7,087 nt of DNA from Endomicrobiia bacterium (GTDB taxonomy: Bacteria > Elusimicrobiota > Endomicrobiia > Endomicrobiales > Endomicrobiaceae), in assembly GCA_025998355.1 (NCBI GenBank), contig BNVV01000067.1:1-7087 (forward strand), written 5' to 3'. Position numbers and translations under genes: made by a program. This document shows positions 1 through 4,679 of the stretch, in pieces (position 1 is the first letter of the stretch; every line of letters starts with the position of its first letter). The notes under the pieces were generated by a model. That model was given only the letters and a program-made list of their open reading frames with translations, did no database searches and had not been told where the DNA came from.

Positions 1-79
1 TGTCAAACGTCCCTTTCTTTACTCCCATTAATATTAAACCTATTCCATCTGACCCGCCCGCTTTCTTTTTCTGTTTCAT
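1..79 (-). CDS. Unrecognised protein, N-terminal fragment (runs off the left edge)
   Basis: An ATG at 77-79 (read on the minus strand) is preceded by AGAGG at a 4-nt spacing and opens a frame that stays open to the window edge. The 26 visible residues start MKQKKKAGGSDGIG and continue with a short hydrophobic stretch (LILMGV) and KKGTFD. This is too little to recognise a family. The start lies only 25 nt after the stop of the upstream minus-strand gene, so the two are probably co-transcribed. A TACAAT hexamer overlaps the ribosome-binding site and is too close to the ATG to be a convincing separate promoter. The basic N-terminus could be cytoplasmic or could begin a membrane segment; the visible part does not decide. 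Confidence 0.5.
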   Translation of the reverse strand, partial: MKQKKKAGGSDGIGLILMGVKKGTFD

Positions 80-104
80 AGTACCTCTATTGTACTTTTA
101 TATA

Positions 105-740
105 TTAGTTATGCAAGAGGTCTAATGAATCATTATCTGTATCTGAATCTGTATCTGATCCTGATGAAGAATCTGTATCTGATGAAGAAGACAATGATGA
201 TACATCTTCCCGTACTAGTGCTGTTCCTTGCGCCTGTTCATTCTTTGCTTGCGCATTTGGTTCTCTCGCTGGTCCTTCCACTGGGTCATGGTTAGGTTCT
301 GCTGGTGCTGCCGCTTGCGCCCGTTGTTGCTCTCTTTCTGCTCTTTCTCTTTCTTCACGCTCTCTTTGTTCTCTTTCGGCTCTTTCTCTTTCTTCACGCT
401 CTCTTTGTTCTCTTGCTAGCTGTTCTGCTTCTGTCTCTATATGTGGATCTGCCATAGCATTAACTGCAGGACTTATTATCATCCCAAATATTATTATTGC
501 TGTTACTATTTTCTTCATTTCTGCTCTCAACAACTTTTTTAGCACTGATGATATTGTTACATTTTCCATATTCATTTCTCCTTTAGTGAATTTCATTTTT
601 ACTTTTCCTTTGATGAATTTTATTATCTCCTCTATTGCCATTGTAATATTTCTCATTTTACTTCTCCTTTTGTTGTGAATTTTTGTTACTTCTACTTCTT
701 GTTCCTTTCCTTCTTTCTGCCTACGTGTCAAATCTTTCAT
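105..740 (-). CDS. Probable exported protein with Glu/Arg repeats and an acidic Ser/Asp tail
   Basis: I do not recognise a family. The start at 740 has a good site (AGGAG, 6 nt, ATG); a TTG two codons upstream is not needed. This gives 211 residues. From the 740 start, residues 1-74 are basic and Lys-rich. Met75 (position 518) then opens a classic signal peptide: MKKIV, a run of Ile/Phe/Gly, and NAMA before DPH. So either translation starts at 518 (137 residues) or the signal is preceded by an unusually long leader. After the predicted cleavage site come two copies of a 13-residue repeat (REQREREERERAE), likely a charged single helix or coiled coil. A Pro/Ala/Asn/Gln-rich linker follows, then a tail of Ser, Asp and Thr ending LDLLHN. 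Export to the periplasm or surface is inferred from the signal only. The long leader and promoter-bearing repeat array at 1212-1568 point toward this gene. Confidence 0.6.
   Translation of the reverse strand: MKDLTRRQKEGKEQEVEVTKIHNKRRSKMRNITMAIEEIIKFIKGKVKMKFTKGEMNMENVTISSVLKKLLRAEMKKIVTAIIIFGMIISPAVNAMADPHIETEAEQLAREQREREERERAEREQREREERERAEREQQRAQAAAPAEPNHDPVEGPAREPNAQAKNEQAQGTALVREDVSSLSSSSDTDSSSGSDTDSDTDNDSLDLLHN
331..408 (-). repeat. Two 39-bp tandem copies inside the exported-protein gene
   Basis: The copies span 331-369 and 370-408 and differ at one base (339 versus 378, synonymous in effect on the Ala codon). They encode the 13-residue Glu/Arg unit. Near identity at the DNA level implies a recent duplication, the kind of tract that changes copy number by slippage or unequal recombination. 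Confidence 0.85.
567..683 (-). repeat. Three copies of a ribosome-binding-site plus ATG cassette
   Basis: Three related segments of about 27-30 bp occur at 683-654, 621-594 and 593-567 (minus strand). Each has the form AAATTCA, a few bases, AAAGGA(G), then a purine-rich spacer ending in an in-frame ATG. The last two are adjacent. The encoded peptides are recognisably related (KIHNKRRSKM, KFIKGKVKM, KFTKGEMNM). The first and third have good Shine-Dalgarno spacing (AAAGGAG followed by 7 or 8 nt). They lie between the first start (740) and the signal-peptide Met (518), so the gene has several plausible initiation points in one frame. Confidence 0.65.
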
Positions 741-1017
741 ATACAACTCCTATTTTTTAAATTCTATTTCTTAAACTAACCTACACTTTGCACTTCTTTT
801 TATTGCAACTTTCTTTGTCTTCAGCTATGTTTCCCTCCTTTTGTCTTTTCCTGTTTCTTATTTCTTCCTTCCTTTTATCTATCTATACACCTCCCCCTGT
901 CTCTAAAGTTTCCATTAACCCATACTCCACACCCTCTTTTGATGAGTACTTGTGTGTCTCTTGTTCGATCAACTTGGCTTAGTAAACTACTCTCTAGACC
1001 TGTGATTTCCTGGTTTG

Positions 1018-1112
1018 GCTAACTGCCCTATAAAACGGGTGTTAAACCCCTCCACATTACACAGCCTTGGCACAACCCGAAACTTTCAAAACTTCATCTT
1101 CGGGCAATTAAC
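1018..1112 (-). ncRNA. Candidate structured leader RNA with two competing helices
   Basis: On the minus strand GTTAATTGCCC (1112-1102) can pair with GGGCAGTTAGC (1028-1018): 11 pairs, two of them G-U, closing a 73-nt interior. The CCC at 1104-1102 can instead join CCCGAA (1104-1099) with TTCGGG (1081-1076), a 6-bp hairpin. The two pairings share bases and cannot coexist. A small GGGT/ACCC stem (1049-1046 with 1040-1037) lies inside. I could not match the sequence to tmRNA, RNase P, SRP RNA, or to TPP, purine, cobalamin, lysine or c-di-GMP riboswitch motifs. Function unknown; transcription is inferred from the upstream promoters. Confidence 0.35.
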
Positions 1113-1145
1113 GCAGAGTTTTCTAACACTAGACTTATTTTTTTA

Positions 1146-1199
1146 GTCTTTGATCCTTCGATTTACGTCTTTTTGTGATCTCCCTTGTCTTTTGTGATC
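1146..1199. promoter_or_regulatory. Three evenly spaced GTC-TTT-GATC direct repeats, operator-like
   Basis: GTCTTTGATC (1146-1155), GTCTTTTTGTGATC (1167-1180) and GTCTTTTGTGATC (1187-1199) start 21 and 20 bp apart, about two helical turns, so they face the same side of the DNA. They lie just downstream of the leftmost predicted promoter (-10 at 1212-1217). Protein binding is inference; they could also act as RNA elements in the leader. Confidence 0.4.
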
Positions 1200-1211
1200 T
1201 TCTTTAAATTA

Positions 1212-1241
1212 TGTATATCACACCAAAATCTCACTTGTCAA
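1212..1241 (-). promoter_or_regulatory. Predicted sigma-70-type promoter P1 (minus strand)
   Basis: Perfect -35 TTGACA (1241-1236), an 18-bp spacer and -10 TATACA (1217-1212). It is the copy nearest the exported-protein gene and reads toward it through the leader. No terminator is visible between it and the gene. Confidence 0.5.
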
Positions 1242-1317
1242 GCCCCTGCATCTTACAACACATTTTGTAAAATCTCATAACTAACATTTGGGCTTGGCTT
1301 TCGTTAAGAGAGATTGG

Positions 1318-1346
1318 GTTTTACATATTAAAATTTTATCTGTCAA
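1318..1346 (-). promoter_or_regulatory. Predicted promoter P2 in the tandem array (minus strand)
   Basis: Perfect -35 TTGACA (1346-1341), a 17-bp spacer and -10 TAAAAC (1323-1318, four of six consensus bases). It lies at the junction of the first and second tandem units. Confidence 0.4.
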
Positions 1347-1426
1347 GTCTTTAGTAGGGTATCATAACATATTTTGTAGAATCTCATAACTAACATTTGG
1401 GCTTGGCTTTTGTTAAGAGAGATTGG

Positions 1427-1455
1427 GTTGTACATATTAAAATTTTGTCTGTCAA
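1427..1455 (-). promoter_or_regulatory. Predicted promoter P3 in the tandem array (minus strand)
   Basis: Perfect -35 TTGACA (1455-1450), a 17-bp spacer and -10 TACAAC (1432-1427, four of six). Same geometry as P2. A start near 1420 would fall within the 5' arm of the conserved hairpin of that unit. Confidence 0.4.
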
Positions 1456-1535
1456 GTCCTTGGTAGGGTATCATAACATATTTTGTAGAACCTCATAACT
1501 AACATTTGGGCTTGACTTTTGTTAAGAAAGGTTGG

Positions 1536-1568
1536 ATTGTACATATTAATTAAAATTTTGTCTGTCAA
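1536..1568 (-). promoter_or_regulatory. Possible promoter P4 at the far end of the array (minus strand)
   Basis: Perfect -35 TTGACA (1568-1563), but a 4-bp insertion makes the spacer to TACAAT (1541-1536) 21 bp. With a 17-bp spacer the -10 would be the weak TATGTA (1545-1540). This copy is probably impaired compared with P2 and P3. Confidence 0.25.
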
Positions 1569-1618
1569 ATTTTTACGACACGTTTTCATTTAACTAACGT
1601 GGCATGAAGAGGTGTTAA

Positions 1619-1720
1619 ATGACGTCAAAGAGAGAAGGTTGGCAAAGTGGTTTGGGTAGCAAAATCACGTTTAATAAAATTTATATGAATAATCCTGTAT
1701 TTTTAGGAAAACTACAATAG
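1619..1720 (+). CDS. Possible 33-residue small protein, unrecognised
   Basis: ATG at 1619 is preceded by AAGAGGTG with about 6 nt between the GG and the ATG, a good ribosome-binding site. The peptide begins MTSKREGWQSGLGSK and ends NPVFLGKLQ. It overlaps a four-codon ORF (ATG at 1604) that stops just before this start. I know no family for it. The region around it contains several short frames interrupted by stops, so it may be a remnant rather than an expressed gene. No plus-strand promoter is evident. Confidence 0.25.
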   Translation: MTSKREGWQSGLGSKITFNKIYMNNPVFLGKLQ

Positions 1721-1945
1721 ATTTAGTAAAATGGATATATGCAATATATTTGTTTTTGAACTCAAAAAAAAGAATATCGGGTTTATCAACTAGTGAGAGA
1801 AATAAGTATGGCATATGTTAAGGGATATGGAAACATGTAGCATTCACGCCCAAAGGCATAAAGCTTTTTTGAGAGCTTTTGATTTTTGATTTTTTATATT
1901 TTTATCGCGCTTTTGCAATTTTATATTGATAAGAAAAGGTGTTTT
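1721..1945. other. Non-coding or decayed spacer upstream of xseB
   Basis: This stretch holds only very short frames, including a 20-codon one from the ATG at 1731 and an open plus-strand frame interrupted by TAA around 1820, followed by a likely terminator. It looks like eroded former coding sequence, but I cannot identify the ancestor. XseA, the usual partner of XseB, is not recognisable here. Confidence 0.4.
1860..1897 (+). terminator. Likely rho-independent terminator
   Basis: AAAGCT (1860-1865) can pair with AGCTTT (1874-1879) around an 8-nt loop, followed by a T-rich run from 1880 (TGATTTTTGATTTTTT). The stem is short and AT-rich, so it would be weak. It would end plus-strand transcription from the decayed region and insulate xseB. 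Confidence 0.4.
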
Positions 1946-2041
1946 ATGGGTTTTGGCGCTAAAAACTTAAGGGGCGCAATGCCGAAAAATGGATTCCCGC
2001 TACTTGCGCAAATGACAACAGCACTAAGTGCTAAGAGGTAA
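1946..2041 (+). CDS. Possible 31-residue leader ORF in front of xseB, repeat-derived
   Basis: ATG at 1946-1948 follows AAAAGGTG at a 4-nt spacing. The frame reads MGFGAKNLRGAMPKNG... and stops at 2039-2041, seven bases before the xseB start (2048); its last codons form the AAGAGG Shine-Dalgarno of xseB. That arrangement would allow translational coupling. However, most of the frame is built from a dispersed-repeat-like sequence (1970-2012), so the peptide may simply be repeat sequence read through. Confidence 0.25.
   Translation: MGFGAKNLRGAMPKNGFPLLAQMTTALSAKR
1970..2012. repeat. Dispersed-repeat-like segment
   Basis: It contains AGGGGCGCAATG (1970-1981), which recurs exactly at 6246-6257, followed by ATGGATTCCCGCTACTTGCG and AAATGACA. 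The second part resembles a diverged form of the common intergenic palindrome family with cores like GGATTCCCGC...GCGGGAATGACA (established knowledge); the right arm here has lost its GGGAA. Confidence 0.4.
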
Positions 2042-2047
2042 AAGTCT

Positions 2048-2245
2048 ATGGCTAAAAAACAATTAACTTTCGAGAAGTCTCTTGAAAGACTTGAGGCAAT
2101 CGTTTCAGAAATGGAAAATACTTCGCCTGATTTGGATAAGGCTTGGATTTTGTTTTCCGAAGGTACCGAACTTGCAAAATTTTGTTCGTCAAAATTGAAC
2201 GAGACAAAGAAAAAAATTGAAATTATAACTTCTTCCGGAGTATAG
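2048..2245 (+). CDS. xseB: Exodeoxyribonuclease VII small subunit
   Basis: XseB binds several-fold to XseA to form exonuclease VII, which degrades single-stranded DNA to acid-soluble oligonucleotides in the cytoplasm. The 65 residues fit the family: MAKKQLTFEKSLERLEAIV, then SEMENTSPDLDKAW, then the FSEGTELAKFC and KLNETKKKIEII helices, forming the expected two-helix hairpin. The start has AAGAGG about 9 nt upstream. The protein is shorter than E. coli XseB (80 residues) and ends at SSGV, exactly where a segment with inverted-repeat ends begins; the stop TAG overlaps the first base of that repeat. An acidic stretch resembling the usual C-terminal tail (NPLEESEEKDLE) follows the segment in the same frame. 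The conserved core is intact, so the shortened protein may well work. No xseA is in the window. Confidence 0.9.
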   Translation: MAKKQLTFEKSLERLEAIVSEMENTSPDLDKAWILFSEGTELAKFCSSKLNETKKKIEIITSSGV

Positions 2246-2415
2246 CCAACTAACTTCTGTATTGGTACATTTGCACTCACTAAAAAAATAGATGTAAGAT
2301 GCGCTTTGAGGTGCTAGCAAGAAAGTAGCGCATTCCTCTTAGGGCTAGAAAATTTAGCGATTAGCGCTCTATTTTAAAGCTAGCTCTTTGCGGACTTGCG
2401 GCTTAGTTAGTTGGC
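2245..2415. mobile_element. 171-bp segment with 11-bp inverted ends, MITE-like
   Basis: GCCAACTAACT (2245-2255) is matched exactly by its reverse complement at 2405-2415, and GCCAAC also recurs directly at 2414-2419. Inside are further palindromic parts: ATGCGCT (2299-2305) with AGCGCAT (2327-2333), and GCTAGC and AGCGCT palindromes. No ORF or transposase is present. GAAAGTAGCGC inside it (2321-2331) recurs at 3375-3385 just past ispA, suggesting a dispersed family. The segment separates the XseB core from what looks like its tail. I see no clear target-site duplication, so transposition is an inference. Confidence 0.5.
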
Positions 2416-2466
2416 CAACCCACTTGAAGAAAGTGAAGAAAAAGACCTTGAATCAAGAGTCTTTTT

Positions 2467-2472
2467 AAGGAG
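2467..2472 (+). promoter_or_regulatory. Ribosome-binding site that decides the ispA start
   Basis: AAGGAG is followed by 7 nt and the TTG at 2480. The longer in-frame option, TTG at 2411, has no such site and lies inside the inverted repeat. Confidence 0.8.
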
Positions 2473-2479
2473 TAGTACT

Positions 2480-3376
2480 TTGCAGAAAGGGATTGATTTT
2501 AAAAAATATCTTACAAAAAAAACGGAAAACGTGAATTCTGCGTTAAAAAGATTTTTGCCTAAAGATAATTCTATTATTTCTCAAGGTATGAGATACAGTG
2601 TTTTAGCGGGTGGTAAAAGATTACGTCCTATATTTGTTATTTTAGCGGCAAAGCTTTTTAGCGTAAAATCCAAAGATGTAGTCCCTGCGGCTTGCGCCAT
2701 TGAATATCTGCATACTTACTCTTTAATACATGATGATTTACCTGCTATGGATAATGACGATTTGAGAAGAGGAGCGCCCACAAATCATAAAAAGTTTGGC
2801 GAAGCAGCTGCTATTTTGTGCGGAGATGCTCTTCTTACAGAGTCTTTTAATTTAATAACTAAATCAAACAGCAGTGATAAAAATATAAATGAAGCGATAA
2901 AGGTTCTTTCAGTTTACGGCGGATATAGAGGTATGATTGCAGGACAAGCTGAAGATACTTTTGAAACAGGAAAATGGAGCAAAAAAAACAAAGTATCACT
3001 AGAACATAAATTAAAATTTATACATATTCAAAAAACAGCCGCATTGATAGTCGCAAGTTTAAAAGTAGGGGCTATTTTAGCTGGCGCGGATAAAAAAAGT
3101 TTAAAATCTCTTGAAGTTTATGGAACAAATATTGGCATGGGCTTTCAGATAACCGATGATATTTTAGATGTATATGCAGATAAGAAACTATTTGGCAAAA
3201 ATGGCAGCGATGCAGAAAATGATAAACTTACTGCGTTGTCCTTGTACGGTAAAGAAACAGCCGAAAAGAAAGCAGGCGAATATATTAAGAGAGCAAAAAA
3301 AGCAGTATCTATATTTGGTGATAAATCCGAAATATTTATTAAGCTTGCGGATTATATCATAAACAGAGATTATTGA
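2480..3376 (+). CDS. ispA: Farnesyl diphosphate synthase (short-chain trans-prenyltransferase)
   Basis: It condenses dimethylallyl and geranyl diphosphate with isopentenyl diphosphate to farnesyl diphosphate, the precursor for undecaprenyl phosphate and quinone side chains, in the cytoplasm. Numbered from TTG 2480 (298 residues; E. coli IspA has 299): GGKRLRP at 44-50, the first Asp-rich motif DDLPAMDNDDLRRG at 85-98 with the two-residue insert typical of bacterial FPP synthases, MIAGQ at 152-156, KTAAL near 185, and the second Asp-rich motif DDILD at 226-230. The C-terminus LADYIINRDY is typical. The frame is open upstream to 2411, but those residues probably belong to the former XseB tail. 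A geranylgeranyl product is the main alternative; HTYSLIHDDLPAMD resembles E. coli IspA closely, so C15 is favoured. Confidence 0.92.
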   Translation: MQKGIDFKKYLTKKTENVNSALKRFLPKDNSIISQGMRYSVLAGGKRLRPIFVILAAKLFSVKSKDVVPAACAIEYLHTYSLIHDDLPAMDNDDLRRGAPTNHKKFGEAAAILCGDALLTESFNLITKSNSSDKNINEAIKVLSVYGGYRGMIAGQAEDTFETGKWSKKNKVSLEHKLKFIHIQKTAALIVASLKVGAILAGADKKSLKSLEVYGTNIGMGFQITDDILDVYADKKLFGKNGSDAENDKLTALSLYGKETAEKKAGEYIKRAKKAVSIFGDKSEIFIKLADYIINRDY

Positions 3377-3552
3377 AAGTAGCGCTTGTCTTTGTTTTTT
3401 AGTTTATACTTCGTTACGCAGCAGTTGTGTAAATATATTATCAGGCATTAGAGCATTTTGGGTTTTGAGGTTTAATTTTGTATCACATATATAATCTGGA
3501 GATATGATTTATGCAGGAGGTCTCTATTACAGAAAATATGTAAATGTATAGA
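3377..3552. other. Spacer between convergent ispA and tsaB
   Basis: Two convergent genes end here. I find no strong hairpin with a T-run for either strand, and only frames of about 15 codons. The GAAAGTAGCGC at 3375-3385 is shared with the insert at 2321-2331. TGCAGGAGGTCT at about 3513-3524 loosely resembles the 14-mer repeated at 113-126 and 5877-5890. Confidence 0.5.
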
Positions 3553-4218
3553 TTACTTCCCTGCATTTTTTTTATTTTCTTCTGCCCATGAACGACGAAT
3601 ATAGAGCGGTTCTATCTTTGAATAGTCTGTGCTTTTTGTGGAATTATAAGCCAGTGTAGCTAAATCTTGAGCTTTTGGCATATGCATACTGTATGGCAAC
3701 GATACGCTAAAATTTCCGAGCCCTTCTACAAGCTGTTCTTTATAGGTTATCACGGCGTTTCCTATGACAAGTATTTTGTTTTTATATTTTTTGAGGTCTC
3801 TAACGAAAGAATCTATGCTTTTAATAATAATTTTTTTGTTGTCTTTAACGTAAACCTCGTTCCTAAAAGCATCAATAGCGGCAACTATTTTTATTCCTTT
3901 GATTTGAATAAAAGATTTTTCCAAAATTGATAAAGTATTAATTGCTGTAATGGGTTTGTGAAGCAATTGGGCAAATACTTTTACAGCAGTCATACCGACT
4001 CTTGTCCCCGTAAAACTTCCAGGGCCTGTAGACACTGCAAATTTATCTATAGTTTCAAAAGAATTCCCCGTCTCTTTTAACAATCTTTCTACGGCCGGCA
4101 CAATCATTTCAGAATGGATATGTCCGTTATCGTAGTAAAATGAAGCTATGGTTTTTTCGTTTTCGTTCAAAGCTATGCTGAATGTTCTTCCTGAAGTTTC
4201 TATTGCCAAAATTTTCAT
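3553..4218 (-). CDS. tsaB: tRNA threonylcarbamoyladenosine biosynthesis protein TsaB
   Basis: TsaB is the non-catalytic partner of TsaD; with TsaE they transfer threonylcarbamoyl from threonylcarbamoyl-AMP (made by TsaC) to A37 of ANN-decoding tRNAs in the cytoplasm. The 221 residues show the ASKHA-type start MKILAIETSGRTFSIAL, the HIHSEMIVP segment at 33-41, the family signature GPGSFTGTRVG at 65-75, IDAFRNEVYV at 115-124 and PLYIRRSWAE at 204-213 near the C-terminus; the length is normal for the family. It starts with an ATGA overlap with the tsaE stop, with AGAGAAG as ribosome-binding site, so translation is coupled. No RimI-type acetyltransferase domain is fused. It is the last gene of the operon and converges with ispA. 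Confidence 0.95.
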   Translation of the reverse strand: MKILAIETSGRTFSIALNENEKTIASFYYDNGHIHSEMIVPAVERLLKETGNSFETIDKFAVSTGPGSFTGTRVGMTAVKVFAQLLHKPITAINTLSILEKSFIQIKGIKIVAAIDAFRNEVYVKDNKKIIIKSIDSFVRDLKKYKNKILVIGNAVITYKEQLVEGLGNFSVSLPYSMHMPKAQDLATLAYNSTKSTDYSKIEPLYIRRSWAEENKKNAGK

Positions 4219-4679
4219 TTTTGCTTCTCTATTTTTATTTTTCTTTCAGATCCTGTATTCTCAATTTCGACATTCCAGTGATTGTCATTTTCAAAACCTA
4301 TAAGCCTGTCTGCCCATTCGATAAGCGAAATATTACCGCTGTAAATATAATCTTCTATACCCACATCCCAAACACTTGATGGCTGAAGTCTATACAAGTC
4401 CAGATGGAAAAGCTTTAAATCGTTTGCATCGTATTCGTTCACAAGCATAAAACTTGAACTGCGCGCAAAACCTTTGTTGCCAAAAGCTTTTACAACTCCT
4501 TGCGTAAAAGTCGTTTTACCGCTTCCTAAATTACCTTTCAAAAAAATAATATCGCCGCTTTTTAATACGGCGGCAAATTTTTTACCTAAATTTCTTGTTT
4601 CTTCGGAAGTTTTAGTAATAAAAATACTATTTTTAAAAGTGTTTAAATCCCCGGCATTGAATTTTTTGCTCTTTACCAT
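4215..4679 (-). CDS. tsaE: tRNA threonylcarbamoyladenosine biosynthesis ATPase TsaE
   Basis: TsaE is the P-loop ATPase that binds and resets the TsaB-TsaD complex during t6A37 synthesis. In 154 residues I see Walker A GNLGSGKTT at 49-57, a switch segment FARSSSFMLVNEY at 71-83 (more often SPTF in relatives; here SSSF), FHLDLYRL at 91-98 in the Walker B region, and LIEWADRL at 119-126. The start at 4679 is the only Met in the region and makes a 47-bp overlap with the end of thiL; the nearest purine tract, AGAGG, lies farther upstream than usual, so initiation may depend on ribosomes finishing thiL. About 20 residues before ITKTSEET are extra compared with many homologs. Its stop overlaps the tsaB start by 4 bp. 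Confidence 0.95.
   Translation of the reverse strand: MVKSKKFNAGDLNTFKNSIFITKTSEETRNLGKKFAAVLKSGDIIFLKGNLGSGKTTFTQGVVKAFGNKGFARSSSFMLVNEYDANDLKLFHLDLYRLQPSSVWDVGIEDYIYSGNISLIEWADRLIGFENDNHWNVEIENTGSERKIKIEKQK

Larger units (their letters stand above)
741..1211 (-). other. Gene-free leader region upstream of the exported-protein gene
   Basis: No credible coding region on either strand. The minus strand is strongly purine-rich near the gene (for example runs with GGGGGAGG at 886-900 and AAGGAGGG at 833-840), which fits an untranslated leader transcribed leftward from the promoters at 1212 and beyond. Possible secondary structures are listed separately. A 64-codon plus-strand frame at 788-982 is Phe/Leu/Ser-rich only because it is the complement of this purine tract, and I do not call it. 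Confidence 0.45.
1236..1568. repeat. Tandem array of three 105/109/113-bp units
   Basis: Units start at 1236, 1341 and 1450, each opening with TGTCAA (plus strand), and the array closes with a fourth TGTCAA at 1563. Units two and three are nearly identical apart from a few substitutions and a 4-bp insertion; the first unit has a diverged first third. Each unit contains a hairpin: AATCTC (or AACCTC) pairs with GAGATT (or AAGGTT), enclosing TAACA/TGTTA in units two and three, with outer TGTA/TACA pairs. No ORF is conserved across the units, they are not CRISPR-like, and no recombinase gene is next to them. Confidence 0.85.

Noticed and set aside
79..110. Promoter TTGCAT...TACAAT for the left-edge gene
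   Set aside because: The -10 abuts the ribosome-binding site, so a transcript would start after it; read-through from the upstream gene is simpler.
922..956. Pseudoknot made of CACAC/GTGTG and GTACTC/GAGTAT on the minus strand
   Set aside because: The two stems interleave, but the connecting loops (2, 11 and 0 nt) are awkward for a stable H-type pseudoknot; they are more likely alternatives or chance.
788..982. 64-codon plus-strand frame rich in Phe, Leu and Ser
   Set aside because: Complement of a purine-rich leader; no ribosome-binding site or family resemblance.
960..1210. tmRNA, RNase P RNA or a tRNA in the leader region
   Set aside because: None of the conserved cores (tmRNA ends and tag frame, RNase P GAGGAAAGTCC core, TTCRA T-loop with acceptor stem) could be found on either strand.
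1236..1568. CRISPR array
   Set aside because: Units exceed 100 bp and are similar along their whole length, with no short repeat and unique spacer pattern and no cas genes.
1921..2280. 119-codon minus-strand frame
   Set aside because: It is the antisense of xseB and its leader; xseB on the plus strand has clear family motifs.
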